A stretch of DNA of 5,511 bases from NCBI GenBank assembly GCA_035273665.1, contig DATEOW010000036.1:1-5511 (forward strand), given 5' to 3'. The translations under genes and the position numbers were made by a program. Below are positions 1 through 5,511 of the stretch, piece after piece. The notes beneath the pieces were generated by a model. That model searched no databases. It saw only the letters and a program-made list of their open reading frames with translations, and was not told the DNA's origin. Source of the stretch: DATEEW01 sp035273665 (GTDB lineage Bacteria > Pseudomonadota > Gammaproteobacteria > Burkholderiales > SG8-39). Position 1 is the stretch's first letter. Every line of letters starts with the position of its first letter.

Positions 1-398
1 ATCGCGTTGCCGGCGTAAATCGGTCGCTTGAACGTGTCCGCCGATTCAATCGCGATCACATCGGAGATTTGCGCGACGTCGAGCAAGGCGGCAATGCGTG
101 GCGCGAGATTTTTGCCGAAGCTACTCGCGGGCAACAAGACATGGCTGTGATGCTTTGCAAGCGATGCGATCCATGGCGCCAAAGCTTCAGGCAACTGTTC
201 CCGATACTGCGGCGCATCGCAGACGAGCACTTTCTGAAGGCCCAGATAGCGCGCCGCGGCCTCCGCAACCGCGCCGCAATCCTGGCCGGCGATAAGCAGC
301 GCAACATCTTTACCCAAAGCCTGTGCCGCGCTCACAGCGTGCAGCGTGACTGCTTTGAGCGCTTTGCCGTCGTGTTCGGCGATCACGAGGACGCTCAC
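1..398 (-). CDS. etfA: Electron transfer flavoprotein alpha subunit, N-terminal part (runs off left edge)
   Basis: Alpha subunit of the soluble heterodimeric electron transfer flavoprotein, which carries FAD and shuttles electrons from acyl-CoA and other flavin dehydrogenases to ETF:quinone oxidoreductase. Only the first 132 codons are present. They open MSVLVIAEHDG (GTG start) and include LPASSFGKNLAPRIAALLD (about residues 97-115), then AQISDV and PIYAGNA at the cut edge. These are hallmark segments of the EtfA N-terminal domain. The FAD-binding C-terminal domain, roughly the other 180 residues of a usual protein of about 310, would lie left of the window. The GTG at 398-396 is chosen because the protein then starts with the family's usual SVLVIAEH and overlaps the etfB stop (GTGA, 4 bp). 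A GAAGG at 407-403 sits 4 nt upstream. This overlap implies translational coupling with etfB. The identification is secure; only the missing end is unseen. Confidence 0.95.
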   Translation of the reverse strand, partial: MSVLVIAEHDGKALKAVTLHAVSAAQALGKDVALLIAGQDCGAVAEAAARYLGLQKVLVCDAPQYREQLPEALAPWIASLAKHHSHVLLPASSFGKNLAPRIAALLDVAQISDVIAIESADTFKRPIYAGNA

Positions 399-1144
399 AG
401 TACCTTCGCTTCGTCGCGTAGCTTGCTCACCAAGGCTTTGGCATCGGCCACTATGACCCCACCCTTACGTTTGGGAGGTTCCTCGACCTTCAGAGTGCGC
501 AGCCGAGGCGAAACATCCACGTTCAGTGCGCTTGGCGTAAACGTCTCCAAGGGTTTCTTCTTGGCCTTCATGATGTTCGGCAGCGTGGCGTAGCGCGGCT
601 GGTTGAGCCGCAGATCGGTCGTGACCACCGCGGGACACCGCAGTTCGACCGTTTCAAGACCGCCATCGACTTCGCGCGTGACGTGCACGTGTTCGTCCTG
701 CAAATGCACCTTGGAGGCAAAGGTCCCCTGGGGCCAGTCGAGCAACGCGGCCAACATCTGGCCGGTCTGATTGCAATCGTCGTCGATGGCTTGTTTGCCG
801 AGGATGACGAGCCGCGCATCTTCCTTTTGAACAACGGCTCGCAACAGCTTGGCGACGGCGAGCGGTTGCAGCTCCACATCGGTTTCAACGAGGATTGCGC
901 GGTCCGCGCCCAGGGCGAGCGCCGTGCGTAAGGTTTCCTGGCAAGCGGCGACACCGCAGGACACGGCAACGACCTCCGTTGCGACGCCCGCTTCACGCAA
1001 GCGGAGCGCCTCCTCGACCGCGATTTCGTCGAAGGGATTCATGCTCATTTTGAGATTGGCGAGTTCGATGCCGCTGCCATCGGCCTTGACGCGCGCCTTC
1101 AGGTTGAAGTCGAGCACGCGTTTGACTGCGACGAGAATTTTCAT
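395..1144 (-). CDS. etfB: Electron transfer flavoprotein beta subunit
   Basis: Beta subunit of electron transfer flavoprotein, the partner of EtfA and the subunit that binds a structural AMP. It is 249 residues, the usual length. It starts MKILVAVKRVLDFN and carries NPFDEIAVEEA (36-46) and the nucleotide-binding segment KQAIDDDCNQTGQMLA (117-132). Residues 155-175 (VTREVDGGLETVEL, then PAVVT) fit the ETF-beta signature pattern as I recall it. The recognition loop RYATLPNIMKAKKKPLE (184-200) includes the Leu (L188) that corresponds to the residue docking onto acyl-CoA dehydrogenases in characterised ETFs. The ATG lies 13 bp after the dnaQ stop. I see no convincing Shine-Dalgarno sequence in that gap, so coupling to dnaQ translation is possible. 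The stop overlaps the etfA start. The protein belongs to the dehydrogenase-linked ETF group; I see no nif-linked FixAB context. Confidence 0.97.
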   Translation of the reverse strand: MKILVAVKRVLDFNLKARVKADGSGIELANLKMSMNPFDEIAVEEALRLREAGVATEVVAVSCGVAACQETLRTALALGADRAILVETDVELQPLAVAKLLRAVVQKEDARLVILGKQAIDDDCNQTGQMLAALLDWPQGTFASKVHLQDEHVHVTREVDGGLETVELRCPAVVTTDLRLNQPRYATLPNIMKAKKKPLETFTPSALNVDVSPRLRTLKVEEPPKRKGGVIVADAKALVSKLRDEAKVL

Positions 1145-1157
1145 CGCGGAAGATGGA

Positions 1158-1880
1158 TCAGGCTGCTACCGCGGGAACGGCTTCTTCTTCCTGCCAGACA
1201 CAACGGCCTTTCGATTCTTTCGCTACCGCCTCGAGTGTAGCCAGATGCGCCGCTTCCTCCTCGGCATCGGCGCGCAAGAGCACGATCGCCGGGCGCAGCA
1301 CAATGCTTGTAACACCCGCCGCCAGCGTGTTCGGGCTGACATCCAATTCGATGGCCAGACTTTCCTGTCCCCGCGTCATGGCGAGATAGACTTCGGCCAA
1401 TAACTCGCAGTCGAGCAGCGCGCCATGCAAGGTGCGATGCGAATTGTCTACCGCGTAGCGTTCGCAGAGTGCATCGAGCGAGTTCTTTTTGCCGGGATGG
1501 AGTTCACGGGCCTGACGCAAGGTATCGACAATGCCCGCAACGTATTTTTCGATCGGGTCGTAGCCGAGCAATTGCAATTCGACGTTCAGGAATTCCACAT
1601 CGAAGGCGGCGTTGTGAATGATCAGCTCCGCGCCGCGCACATAATCGAGAAACTCCGCTGCCACATCGGCGAACGGCGGCTTGTCGCTCAGGAATTCATC
1701 GGTGATGCCGTGAACCTTGAGTGCGCCGGCCTCCACAGGGCGGCCGGGATTGACATAGCGATGGAATTGATTGCTGCTGAGCCGGCGGTTGACCAGTTCA
1801 AGGCCGGCGATTTCGATCATGCGATCGCCTAAGCGGGCGTTGAGGCCGGTGGTCTCAGTATCGAGAATGATTTGCCGCAT
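1158..1880 (-). CDS. dnaQ: DNA polymerase III epsilon subunit (3'-5' proofreading exonuclease)
   Basis: Epsilon subunit of the replicative polymerase core. It removes misincorporated nucleotides and bridges the alpha subunit and the beta clamp. It has 240 residues (E. coli has 243). All DEDDh exonuclease residues are visible: ExoI DTET (D7, E9), ExoII HNAAFDVEFLN (D94), and ExoIII HRTLHGALLD (H152, D157, the same spacing as E. coli H162/D167). The segment QESLAI (172-177) falls where E. coli has the clamp-binding QTSMAF. The remaining tail (about 178-240) is the likely alpha-binding region and ends Glu/Ala-rich. The frame stays open upstream to 2108, but the ATG at 1880 is chosen because MRQIILDTETTGL is the conserved family start and a GGAGGG lies 10 nt before it. 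It sits 13 bp upstream of etfB on the same strand and no rnhA is next to it, which is unlike E. coli. Confidence 0.95.
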   Translation of the reverse strand: MRQIILDTETTGLNARLGDRMIEIAGLELVNRRLSSNQFHRYVNPGRPVEAGALKVHGITDEFLSDKPPFADVAAEFLDYVRGAELIIHNAAFDVEFLNVELQLLGYDPIEKYVAGIVDTLRQARELHPGKKNSLDALCERYAVDNSHRTLHGALLDCELLAEVYLAMTRGQESLAIELDVSPNTLAAGVTSIVLRPAIVLLRADAEEEAAHLATLEAVAKESKGRCVWQEEEAVPAVAA

Positions 1881-1890
1881 ATTTCCCGAG

Positions 1891-1896
1891 CCCTCC
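1891..1896 (-). promoter_or_regulatory. Ribosome binding site of dnaQ
   Basis: On the minus strand this reads GGAGGG, a strong Shine-Dalgarno match 10 nt before the ATG at 1880. It supports this start over the upstream in-frame starts, which would make the protein overlap the end of the repressor gene. Confidence 0.6.
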
Positions 1897-1943
1897 GGTC
1901 TCGCGCCGTGGGGCCCTTCCCTCCTCGTAACACTTCGGGCGCT

Positions 1944-1974
1944 AGTGTAAGGCGAAACCCGGGCGTCGTGGCAA
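1944..1974 (-). promoter_or_regulatory. Candidate sigma-70 promoter for dnaQ-etfBA
   Basis: Read on the minus strand, TTGCCA (1974-1969) matches the -35 consensus at 5 of 6 bases and TACACT (1949-1944) matches the -10 consensus at 4 of 6. The 19-bp spacer is longer than ideal. Transcription would start near 1937, leaving a leader of about 57 nt before dnaQ. It is the best candidate seen in the 140-bp gap upstream of dnaQ, but the match is weak. Read-through from the repressor gene is an alternative. Confidence 0.3.
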
Positions 1975-2000
1975 TTCCGGCGGCGGAAAAACGTTCGGCG

Positions 2001-2017
2001 GCATGCAGCCTGCATGC
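2001..2017 (-). terminator. Perfect 7-bp inverted repeat just after the repressor gene, possible weak terminator
   Basis: GCATGCA and TGCATGC flank a 3-nt loop, 3 nt beyond the repressor stop codon. On the minus strand the next T-run (TTTTT) begins about 9 nt after the stem, not directly behind it. This is therefore not a textbook intrinsic terminator. It may attenuate read-through from the repressor gene into dnaQ, or simply be an mRNA 3'-end hairpin. The inverted repeat itself is certain; its role is inferred. Confidence 0.35.
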
Positions 2018-2020
2018 AAT

Positions 2021-2638
2021 TTAGCTCTTTCGGCGTCCCATCACATGCGCATCGACCAATTGCCGCGCCATTTTCCGGGTTCCTTGGGCATGCCCCTCCA
2101 ACAACCACAGTCGCAGCAAACCGACGAGGAATACCAGCGTCTCGGCCGCTGCGAGATCAGGGTCAAGACCGGACCGCAAACTTCCATCCTTTCGCGCTTC
2201 GGCATAGACCTGAGTCAGGCAAGCGCGCAACCGATCATGCCGTTTTCTGAAAGTTTGCAAATCGCCCGCCATGTCGCCGACGTATTCGCATTTATACGAC
2301 ATGATGTCCAGCGTTTTGCGTGTGCGCGGGTCCCGTTCAAGCACGCTCAGAAACCCCGACAAGAACAACTTGATTCGCTCAAGCGGTTCCACCTTGTTTT
2401 CGCGTAGAAGGACCAGATCGCTATGGTCAAGAAGCGGCAAACTGACGTCTTCCCGGATTGCGCGCACCAACTCGCTCTTATCGGCGAAATGCCAATAGAC
2501 CGCTCCGCGCGTGACGCCCGCAGCGGCGGCCACCTGTTCCAATGTCGTGCGGGCGATGCCCCGCGCATGGAAACAGTTGAGGGCCGCGGTCATGATTTGG
2601 CGCCGAGTCTGTTCGGCCTCTTCCTTAGTGCGACGCAT
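2021..2638 (-). CDS. TetR-family transcriptional repressor, AcrR/TtgR type, of the divergent efflux operon
   Basis: A 205-residue DNA-binding repressor, the usual length for TetR-family regulators. The N-terminal helix-turn-helix spans about residues 13-59. Its recognition part GVTRGAVYWHFADKSEL (41-57) is nearly identical to the corresponding part of E. coli AcrR as I recall it. The C-terminal ligand-binding domain contains MSYKCEYVGDM (113-123), which parallels the AcrR segment around its KCEFVGEM. In this family, drugs or metabolites bind the C-terminal domain and release the operator. The gene is transcribed away from the adaptor-pump operon across a 69-bp gap that carries an AcrR-like operator, so repression of the pump and of itself is expected. 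The ATG at 2638 has AAGGA (2653-2649) 10 nt upstream. The Arg/Lys-rich start (MRRTKEEAEQTRRQI) is typical. The inducing ligand cannot be deduced. Confidence 0.92.
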   Translation of the reverse strand: MRRTKEEAEQTRRQIMTAALNCFHARGIARTTLEQVAAAAGVTRGAVYWHFADKSELVRAIREDVSLPLLDHSDLVLLRENKVEPLERIKLFLSGFLSVLERDPRTRKTLDIMSYKCEYVGDMAGDLQTFRKRHDRLRACLTQVYAEARKDGSLRSGLDPDLAAAETLVFLVGLLRLWLLEGHAQGTRKMARQLVDAHVMGRRKS

Positions 2639-2648
2639 TCGTGATTTT

Positions 2649-2653
2649 TCCTT
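2649..2653 (-). promoter_or_regulatory. Ribosome binding site of the repressor gene
   Basis: AAGGA on the minus strand, 10 nt before the ATG at 2638. It is a moderate Shine-Dalgarno match that fits the chosen start. Confidence 0.45.
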
Positions 2654-2681
2654 CTTACATACATGGATGATTGTATATAAT
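2654..2681 (+). promoter_or_regulatory. Sigma-70 promoter of the efflux operon
   Basis: A perfect -10 box TATAAT lies at 2676-2681. A -35-like CTTACA (2654-2659, 4 of 6 to consensus) sits 16 bp upstream. Transcription would start near 2688, giving a leader of about 20 nt before the adaptor ATG at 2708. The operator covers the spacer and most of the -10 box. The -10 call is firm; the -35 is weak. Confidence 0.65.
2656..2679. promoter_or_regulatory. AcrR-like 24-bp operator (inverted repeat)
   Basis: The arms TACATACA (2656-2663) and TGTATATA (2672-2679) are separated by 8 bp. They pair at 7 of 8 positions, or 8 of 9 when the flanking T2655/A2680 pair is added. The same 8-8-8 layout and the TACATACAT left arm occur in the E. 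coli acrAB operator bound by AcrR. By my recollection of that site, 19 of 24 positions agree. It overlaps the -10 box of the pump operon and of the proposed repressor promoter, so a bound repressor would block both. The partner is presumably the adjacent TetR-family protein, whose recognition helix matches AcrR. Confidence 0.8.
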
Positions 2682-2699
2682 CGTCGGTCCTCCTGTCGA
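2670..2699 (-). promoter_or_regulatory. Candidate promoter of the repressor gene, overlapping the operator
   Basis: On the minus strand, TCGACA (2699-2694, 5 of 6 to the -35 consensus) and TACAAT (2675-2670, 5 of 6 to the -10 consensus) are 18 bp apart. The predicted start near 2663 leaves a leader of about 24 nt containing the AAGGA ribosome site. The -10 lies inside the operator, which implies autorepression. Two good hexamers at an acceptable spacing support it, but no transcription data exist here. Confidence 0.5.
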
Positions 2700-2707
2700 G
2701 AATCTTC

Positions 2708-3889
2708 ATGCGCCTACCGCGTCACTTAAGCACTCTCTTAGCCGTTGTTGCCACCTTAGGCCTCTGCGCATGCGGCGATAAAGAGGCCGCATCGAAGCAA
2801 GCGCAGGCAGCCCCCGCCCTGCCGGTCACGGTGGTGCGAGTCGAGCAAACCCGAGTGCCTTTGTCCTTCGACGCCGTTGGGCAGACGGAAGGGTCCCGCG
2901 AAATCGAAATCCGCGCCAGAGTCTCCGGCATACTCGAAAAACGAAGCTATAACGAAGGCGAGCGGGTCAAGCCGGGCACTGTTCTATTCCGTATCGATCC
3001 GACCGCCTATGAAATCGCCCTGCGCGAAGCACGCGCGAATTTGGCGCAGGAACAAGCGCGGCAGGAACAGGCGCGGATAGACGCCCACCGTCTGCGCGAA
3101 TTGGCGGAGCAGCGCGCCATTGGTCAGCGCGAGTATGAACAAGCGCTTTCCACCTTCAAGCAGTCGAATGCGACGGTCGCCGCAGCGCAAGCGCGCGTAT
3201 CGGATGCACAGCTCAATCTTTCTTACACCAATGTGACTGCGCCGATTGGCGGCATCACCGGGCGTGCGCTCCGGTCCGAAGGGAGTCTCGTCACAGCCAA
3301 TACGGAATCCGCGCTCCTCACGACGGTCACGCAAGTCGATCCGATCTGGGTGAGTTTTTCGATCTCGGACGTGGAGTACGAGCGCATTCGAGGAACGCAA
3401 AAGAATGCGCAGGTACGGCTCCTCAACAAAGATGGCAGCGTGGCCGCCGCGAACGGACGCTTGAACTTCGCGAGTTCCACAGTGGATCGCAGCTTGGGCA
3501 CCGTGCAAATGCGCGCCGAGTTCAGCAACAATGGCCAAGGGTGGCTGCCGGGTCAGTATGTAAAAGTGCAAATCCTCGCCGGCGAGCAACAGGCTTTCCT
3601 CGTGCCCCAGGTTGCGGTCATGCAGAACGAGCAAGGCCGTGCGGTGTGGGTGGTGGGTCCCGACAATAAAGTTGCGCCCAGACCGATTCAAACGGCAAAT
3701 TGGATCGGCGCCGATTGGGTGGTGACCGGCGGATTGCAGTCCGGCGAGCAAGTCGTCATCGACAACATGATGAAACTGAAACCCGGCGCGCCGGTACAAC
3801 CTCATGCGCCCGGCGCACCGCCCGCGAGTTCGGGCGCGGGTTCGGGTTCGGGTTCGGGGCCGGCCCCCGCTACCTCACCGGCGAAATAA
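2708..3889 (+). CDS. RND efflux periplasmic adaptor (membrane fusion) lipoprotein, AcrA/MexE type
   Basis: Adaptor that links an inner-membrane RND pump to an outer-membrane channel. It has 393 residues, the usual length. The N-terminus is a lipoprotein signal (hydrophobic 7-19), with Cys22 in L-C-A-C the likely lipidated residue; Cys20 directly before it is an oddity. The first lipoyl half with part of the beta-barrel follows (about 38-98; ARVSGILEKRSYNEGERVKPGTVLFRID is split here only by family convention). Then come a Glu/Gln/Ala/Arg-rich coiled-coil hairpin (about 100-170), the second lipoyl half (TNVTAPIGGITG, 174-185), the beta-barrel (about 205-290) and the membrane-proximal domain (about 295-358). 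A Pro/Ala/Gly/Ser-rich tail (360-393) with a Gly-Ser repeat looks disordered. The ATG at 2708 directly precedes the signal peptide; upstream there is only a weak GAG at 2698-2700. The pump gene follows after 3 bp, so the two are co-transcribed. MexE/OqxA affinity is possible but not decided. Confidence 0.95.
   Translation: MRLPRHLSTLLAVVATLGLCACGDKEAASKQAQAAPALPVTVVRVEQTRVPLSFDAVGQTEGSREIEIRARVSGILEKRSYNEGERVKPGTVLFRIDPTAYEIALREARANLAQEQARQEQARIDAHRLRELAEQRAIGQREYEQALSTFKQSNATVAAAQARVSDAQLNLSYTNVTAPIGGITGRALRSEGSLVTANTESALLTTVTQVDPIWVSFSISDVEYERIRGTQKNAQVRLLNKDGSVAAANGRLNFASSTVDRSLGTVQMRAEFSNNGQGWLPGQYVKVQILAGEQQAFLVPQVAVMQNEQGRAVWVVGPDNKVAPRPIQTANWIGADWVVTGGLQSGEQVVIDNMMKLKPGAPVQPHAPGAPPASSGAGSGSGSGPAPATSPAK
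3838..3858 (+). repeat. Short hexamer tandem repeat (GGGTTC x3) in the adaptor tail
   Basis: Three exact copies of GGGTTC followed by GGG encode the Gly-Ser dipeptides of the adaptor's C-terminal tail. The unit is six bases, so copy-number change would alter tail length by two residues per unit without a frameshift. Confidence 0.7.
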
Positions 3890-3892
3890 CGC

Positions 3893-5511
3893 ATGGGCAA
3901 TTTTTCCCGCTTCTTTATCGAGCGGCCGATTTTCGCGAGCGTACTGGCAATCATCATCACTCTCGCAGGTGTTGTCGCGGCGCTTACGCTACCGGTCGCG
4001 CAGTATCCCCAGATACAACCCCCCACCGTCACCATTTCCGCCAGCTATCCCGGCGCGAGTGCTGAGACGCTAGCGAAAACAGTTGCAGCACCGATCGAGG
4101 AACAACTCTCGGGCGTCGAAAACCTCATCTATTTCAATTCCAGTTCCGCCTCGAATGGCACGGTCAGTATTACGGCTACTTTCGAGGTCGGCACCGATGT
4201 CGATCGCGCGACCTTTCAGCTGAACAACCGGGTGCAATTGGCCACCCCGCGCTTACCCGAAGAAGTGCGACGCAATGGCGTGACGGTGCAGAAGCGTTCC
4301 AACGATATTCTCGTCGTCATCGCCTTACGCTCGAACAACCCGGCTTACGACACGCTCTACTTAGCGGACTTTGCGACCGTCAACATCATCGACGAACTCA
4401 AGCGTATTCCGGGCGTCGGTGACGTTACCTTGTTCGGTTCCGGTTACTCCATGCGCATCTGGCTTAACCCGGATCGAATGGCCCAGCTCGGCGTCACCAC
4501 CACGGACATCGCCAGCGCGATCCGCGCACAGAATGCGCAATATGCGGCCGGCGCGGTGGGCGGCGAGCCGGCCCCACCGGGACAAGCGTTGACCTATACC
4601 GTCACGGCTCAAGGCCGGCTGCTGACCGCGGAGCAATTCGGCGAAATTATCGTCCGTGCCGGCGGCAGTGGCGGTGTGCTCAAGGTGAAGGATGTCGCGC
4701 GAGTGGAACTCGGCGGCCAAACCTACGACCGCTCGACGACGATCGATGGCAAGAACGGGGTCGGTTTGGCCGTGTATCTACAAACGGGCGCCAATGCGCT
4801 CGAGGTTGCCGACGCCGTCAAGGAACGAATGATGGGGTTTCAAGCAGACTTGCCCCAAGGCGTCGAATACGTCATTCCCTTCGATACCACGCGTGTCGTG
4901 GCCGAGTCGATCAAGGAAGTGGCCATCACCATCGGCGAGGCGGCAATTCTGGTCGTGCTGGTCGTCTATCTTTTTCTGCAAAGTTGGCGCGCGACCATCA
5001 TCCCCATGATCGCAGTGCCGGTATCTCTCCTAGGCACCTTCGCCGGGCTTTTCATGCTCGGCTTTTCGATCAACACGCTGACTTTGTTTGCCATGGTCCT
5101 CGCCATCGGGATCGTGGTTGACGATGCGATCGTCGTCCTCGAAAACGTCGAACGACTGATGCGCGATCACAAGATGGCCCCTAAAGAGGCTGCGATCGAA
5201 GCGATGCGTGAAGTGTCCGGTGCGGTACTTGCCATCGTGCTTGTCTTATGTGCCGTGTTCATTCCGGTTGCGTTTCTTGGCGGCATCGCGGGCCAACTCT
5301 ATAAACAATTCGCCGTCACCGTTGCGATTGCGGTGGTGATTTCCGGTGTGATCGCGCTCACTTTGACGCCTGCGATGTGCGCGATACTGCTAAAGCCCGG
5401 CGATCACGACAGCAAGCTCTTTCGCCCTTTCAACCGCGGGTTCGACCGCACGACGCGGGGATTTCTGCGCGGCGTGAACTGGTCGCTGACCCATCGGTTT
5501 TTCTCGCTGCT
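3893..5511 (+). CDS. RND multidrug efflux transporter (HAE1 family, AcrB/MexF type), N-terminal half (runs off right edge)
   Basis: Proton-driven inner-membrane drug exporter, the pump of the tripartite system. The frame is open for 539 codons to the edge; full proteins are about 1040-1060 residues. It begins MGNFSRFFIERPIFASVLAI, with TM1 at about 10-29, then LPVAQYPQIQPPTVTISASYPGA, the hallmark HAE1 start. The periplasmic porter part (about 30-340) includes GVGDVTLFGSGYSMRIWLNP and AQNAQYAAG. TM2 is at about 345-363, TM3 about 369-388, TM4 about 396-415, TM5 about 443-462 and TM6 about 474-494. The proton-relay pair is intact as D410-D411 (GIVVDDAIVVLENVER), equivalent to AcrB D407/D408. 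The ATG lies 3 bp after the adaptor stop and has no obvious Shine-Dalgarno sequence, so translational coupling is likely. Segments such as MREVSG, YKQFAVT and RPFNR recall the MexF/OqxB branch more than AcrB. The substrate range cannot be read from sequence. The second half, with the remaining proton-relay lysine, is not seen. Confidence 0.96.
   Translation, partial: MGNFSRFFIERPIFASVLAIIITLAGVVAALTLPVAQYPQIQPPTVTISASYPGASAETLAKTVAAPIEEQLSGVENLIYFNSSSASNGTVSITATFEVGTDVDRATFQLNNRVQLATPRLPEEVRRNGVTVQKRSNDILVVIALRSNNPAYDTLYLADFATVNIIDELKRIPGVGDVTLFGSGYSMRIWLNPDRMAQLGVTTTDIASAIRAQNAQYAAGAVGGEPAPPGQALTYTVTAQGRLLTAEQFGEIIVRAGGSGGVLKVKDVARVELGGQTYDRSTTIDGKNGVGLAVYLQTGANALEVADAVKERMMGFQADLPQGVEYVIPFDTTRVVAESIKEVAITIGEAAILVVLVVYLFLQSWRATIIPMIAVPVSLLGTFAGLFMLGFSINTLTLFAMVLAIGIVVDDAIVVLENVERLMRDHKMAPKEAAIEAMREVSGAVLAIVLVLCAVFIPVAFLGGIAGQLYKQFAVTVAIAVVISGVIALTLTPAMCAILLKPGDHDSKLFRPFNRGFDRTTRGFLRGVNWSLTHRFFSL

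Noticed and set aside
69..593. Plus-strand 174-residue open frame opposite etfA/etfB
   Set aside because: It spans the junction of two well-identified genes on the other strand and has no recognisable motif; it is a shadow frame.
849..1403. Plus-strand 184-residue open frame opposite etfB and dnaQ
   Set aside because: It crosses the etfB start and dnaQ end in antisense and has low-complexity Arg/Ser/Ala content; it is a shadow frame.
1881..2020. Possible small gene or RNA in the 140-bp gap between the repressor and dnaQ
   Set aside because: Apart from the hairpin, a weak promoter candidate and the dnaQ ribosome site, I see no coding pattern or structured RNA that I can support.
1158..2108. 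Longer dnaQ reading frame starting at 2108 (316 residues)
   Set aside because: The extra 76 residues have no family similarity, would overlap the end of the repressor gene, and precede the conserved MRQIILDTETTGL start that has its own GGAGGG ribosome site.
2003..2407. Plus-strand frame of 134 residues opposite the repressor gene
   Set aside because: It is antisense to a clear TetR-family gene and has no domain, no ribosome site worth noting and no promoter.
2984..3805. Minus-strand 273-residue open frame opposite the adaptor gene
   Set aside because: It lies antisense to a clear adaptor coding sequence, has a His/Arg/Leu-rich composition typical of reverse-frame shadows in GC-rich genes, and shows no recognisable domain.
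4361..4720. Minus-strand 119-residue frame opposite the RND pump
   Set aside because: The plus-strand pump reading is continuous and strongly conserved across this stretch; the antisense frame has no family features.

Overview
The window comes from the chromosome of a proteobacterium, most likely a betaproteobacterium. The base composition is moderately GC-rich by eye. The DnaQ protein (start MRQIILDTETTGL; third motif region HRTLHGALLDCELLAEVYLA) and the EtfB protein (NPFDEIAVEEA, recognition loop ATLPNIMKAKKKPLE) read like my recollection of Burkholderiales/Nitrosomonadales homologues. No search was possible, so this placement is an inference.

Left half, all on the minus strand and read from right to left: an AcrR-type TetR-family repressor (2021-2638); a 140-bp gap with a small perfect hairpin; dnaQ, the proofreading epsilon subunit of DNA polymerase III (1158-1880); 13 bp later etfB (395-1144); then etfA, which overlaps the etfB stop by 4 bp and runs off the left edge (1-398). 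EtfB and EtfA form the heterodimeric electron transfer flavoprotein that takes electrons from acyl-CoA and related dehydrogenases and passes them to ETF:quinone oxidoreductase.

Right half, plus strand: a periplasmic adaptor (membrane fusion) lipoprotein (2708-3889), followed after 3 bp by an inner-membrane RND (HAE1) transporter that runs off the right edge (3893-5511, about half of a usual-length pump). Together they form a tripartite multidrug efflux operon. An outer-membrane channel gene may follow outside the window.

The 69-bp gap between the repressor and adaptor genes is the most informative non-coding piece. It holds a 24-bp inverted repeat that closely resembles the E. coli AcrR operator, overlapping a perfect TATAAT box for the pump operon and a plausible opposite-facing promoter for the repressor. 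This is the classical layout of a divergently transcribed, autoregulated efflux locus. I see no mobile element, RNA gene or CRISPR array, and nothing that amounts to an undescribed system. The findings are local regulatory and gene-order details.
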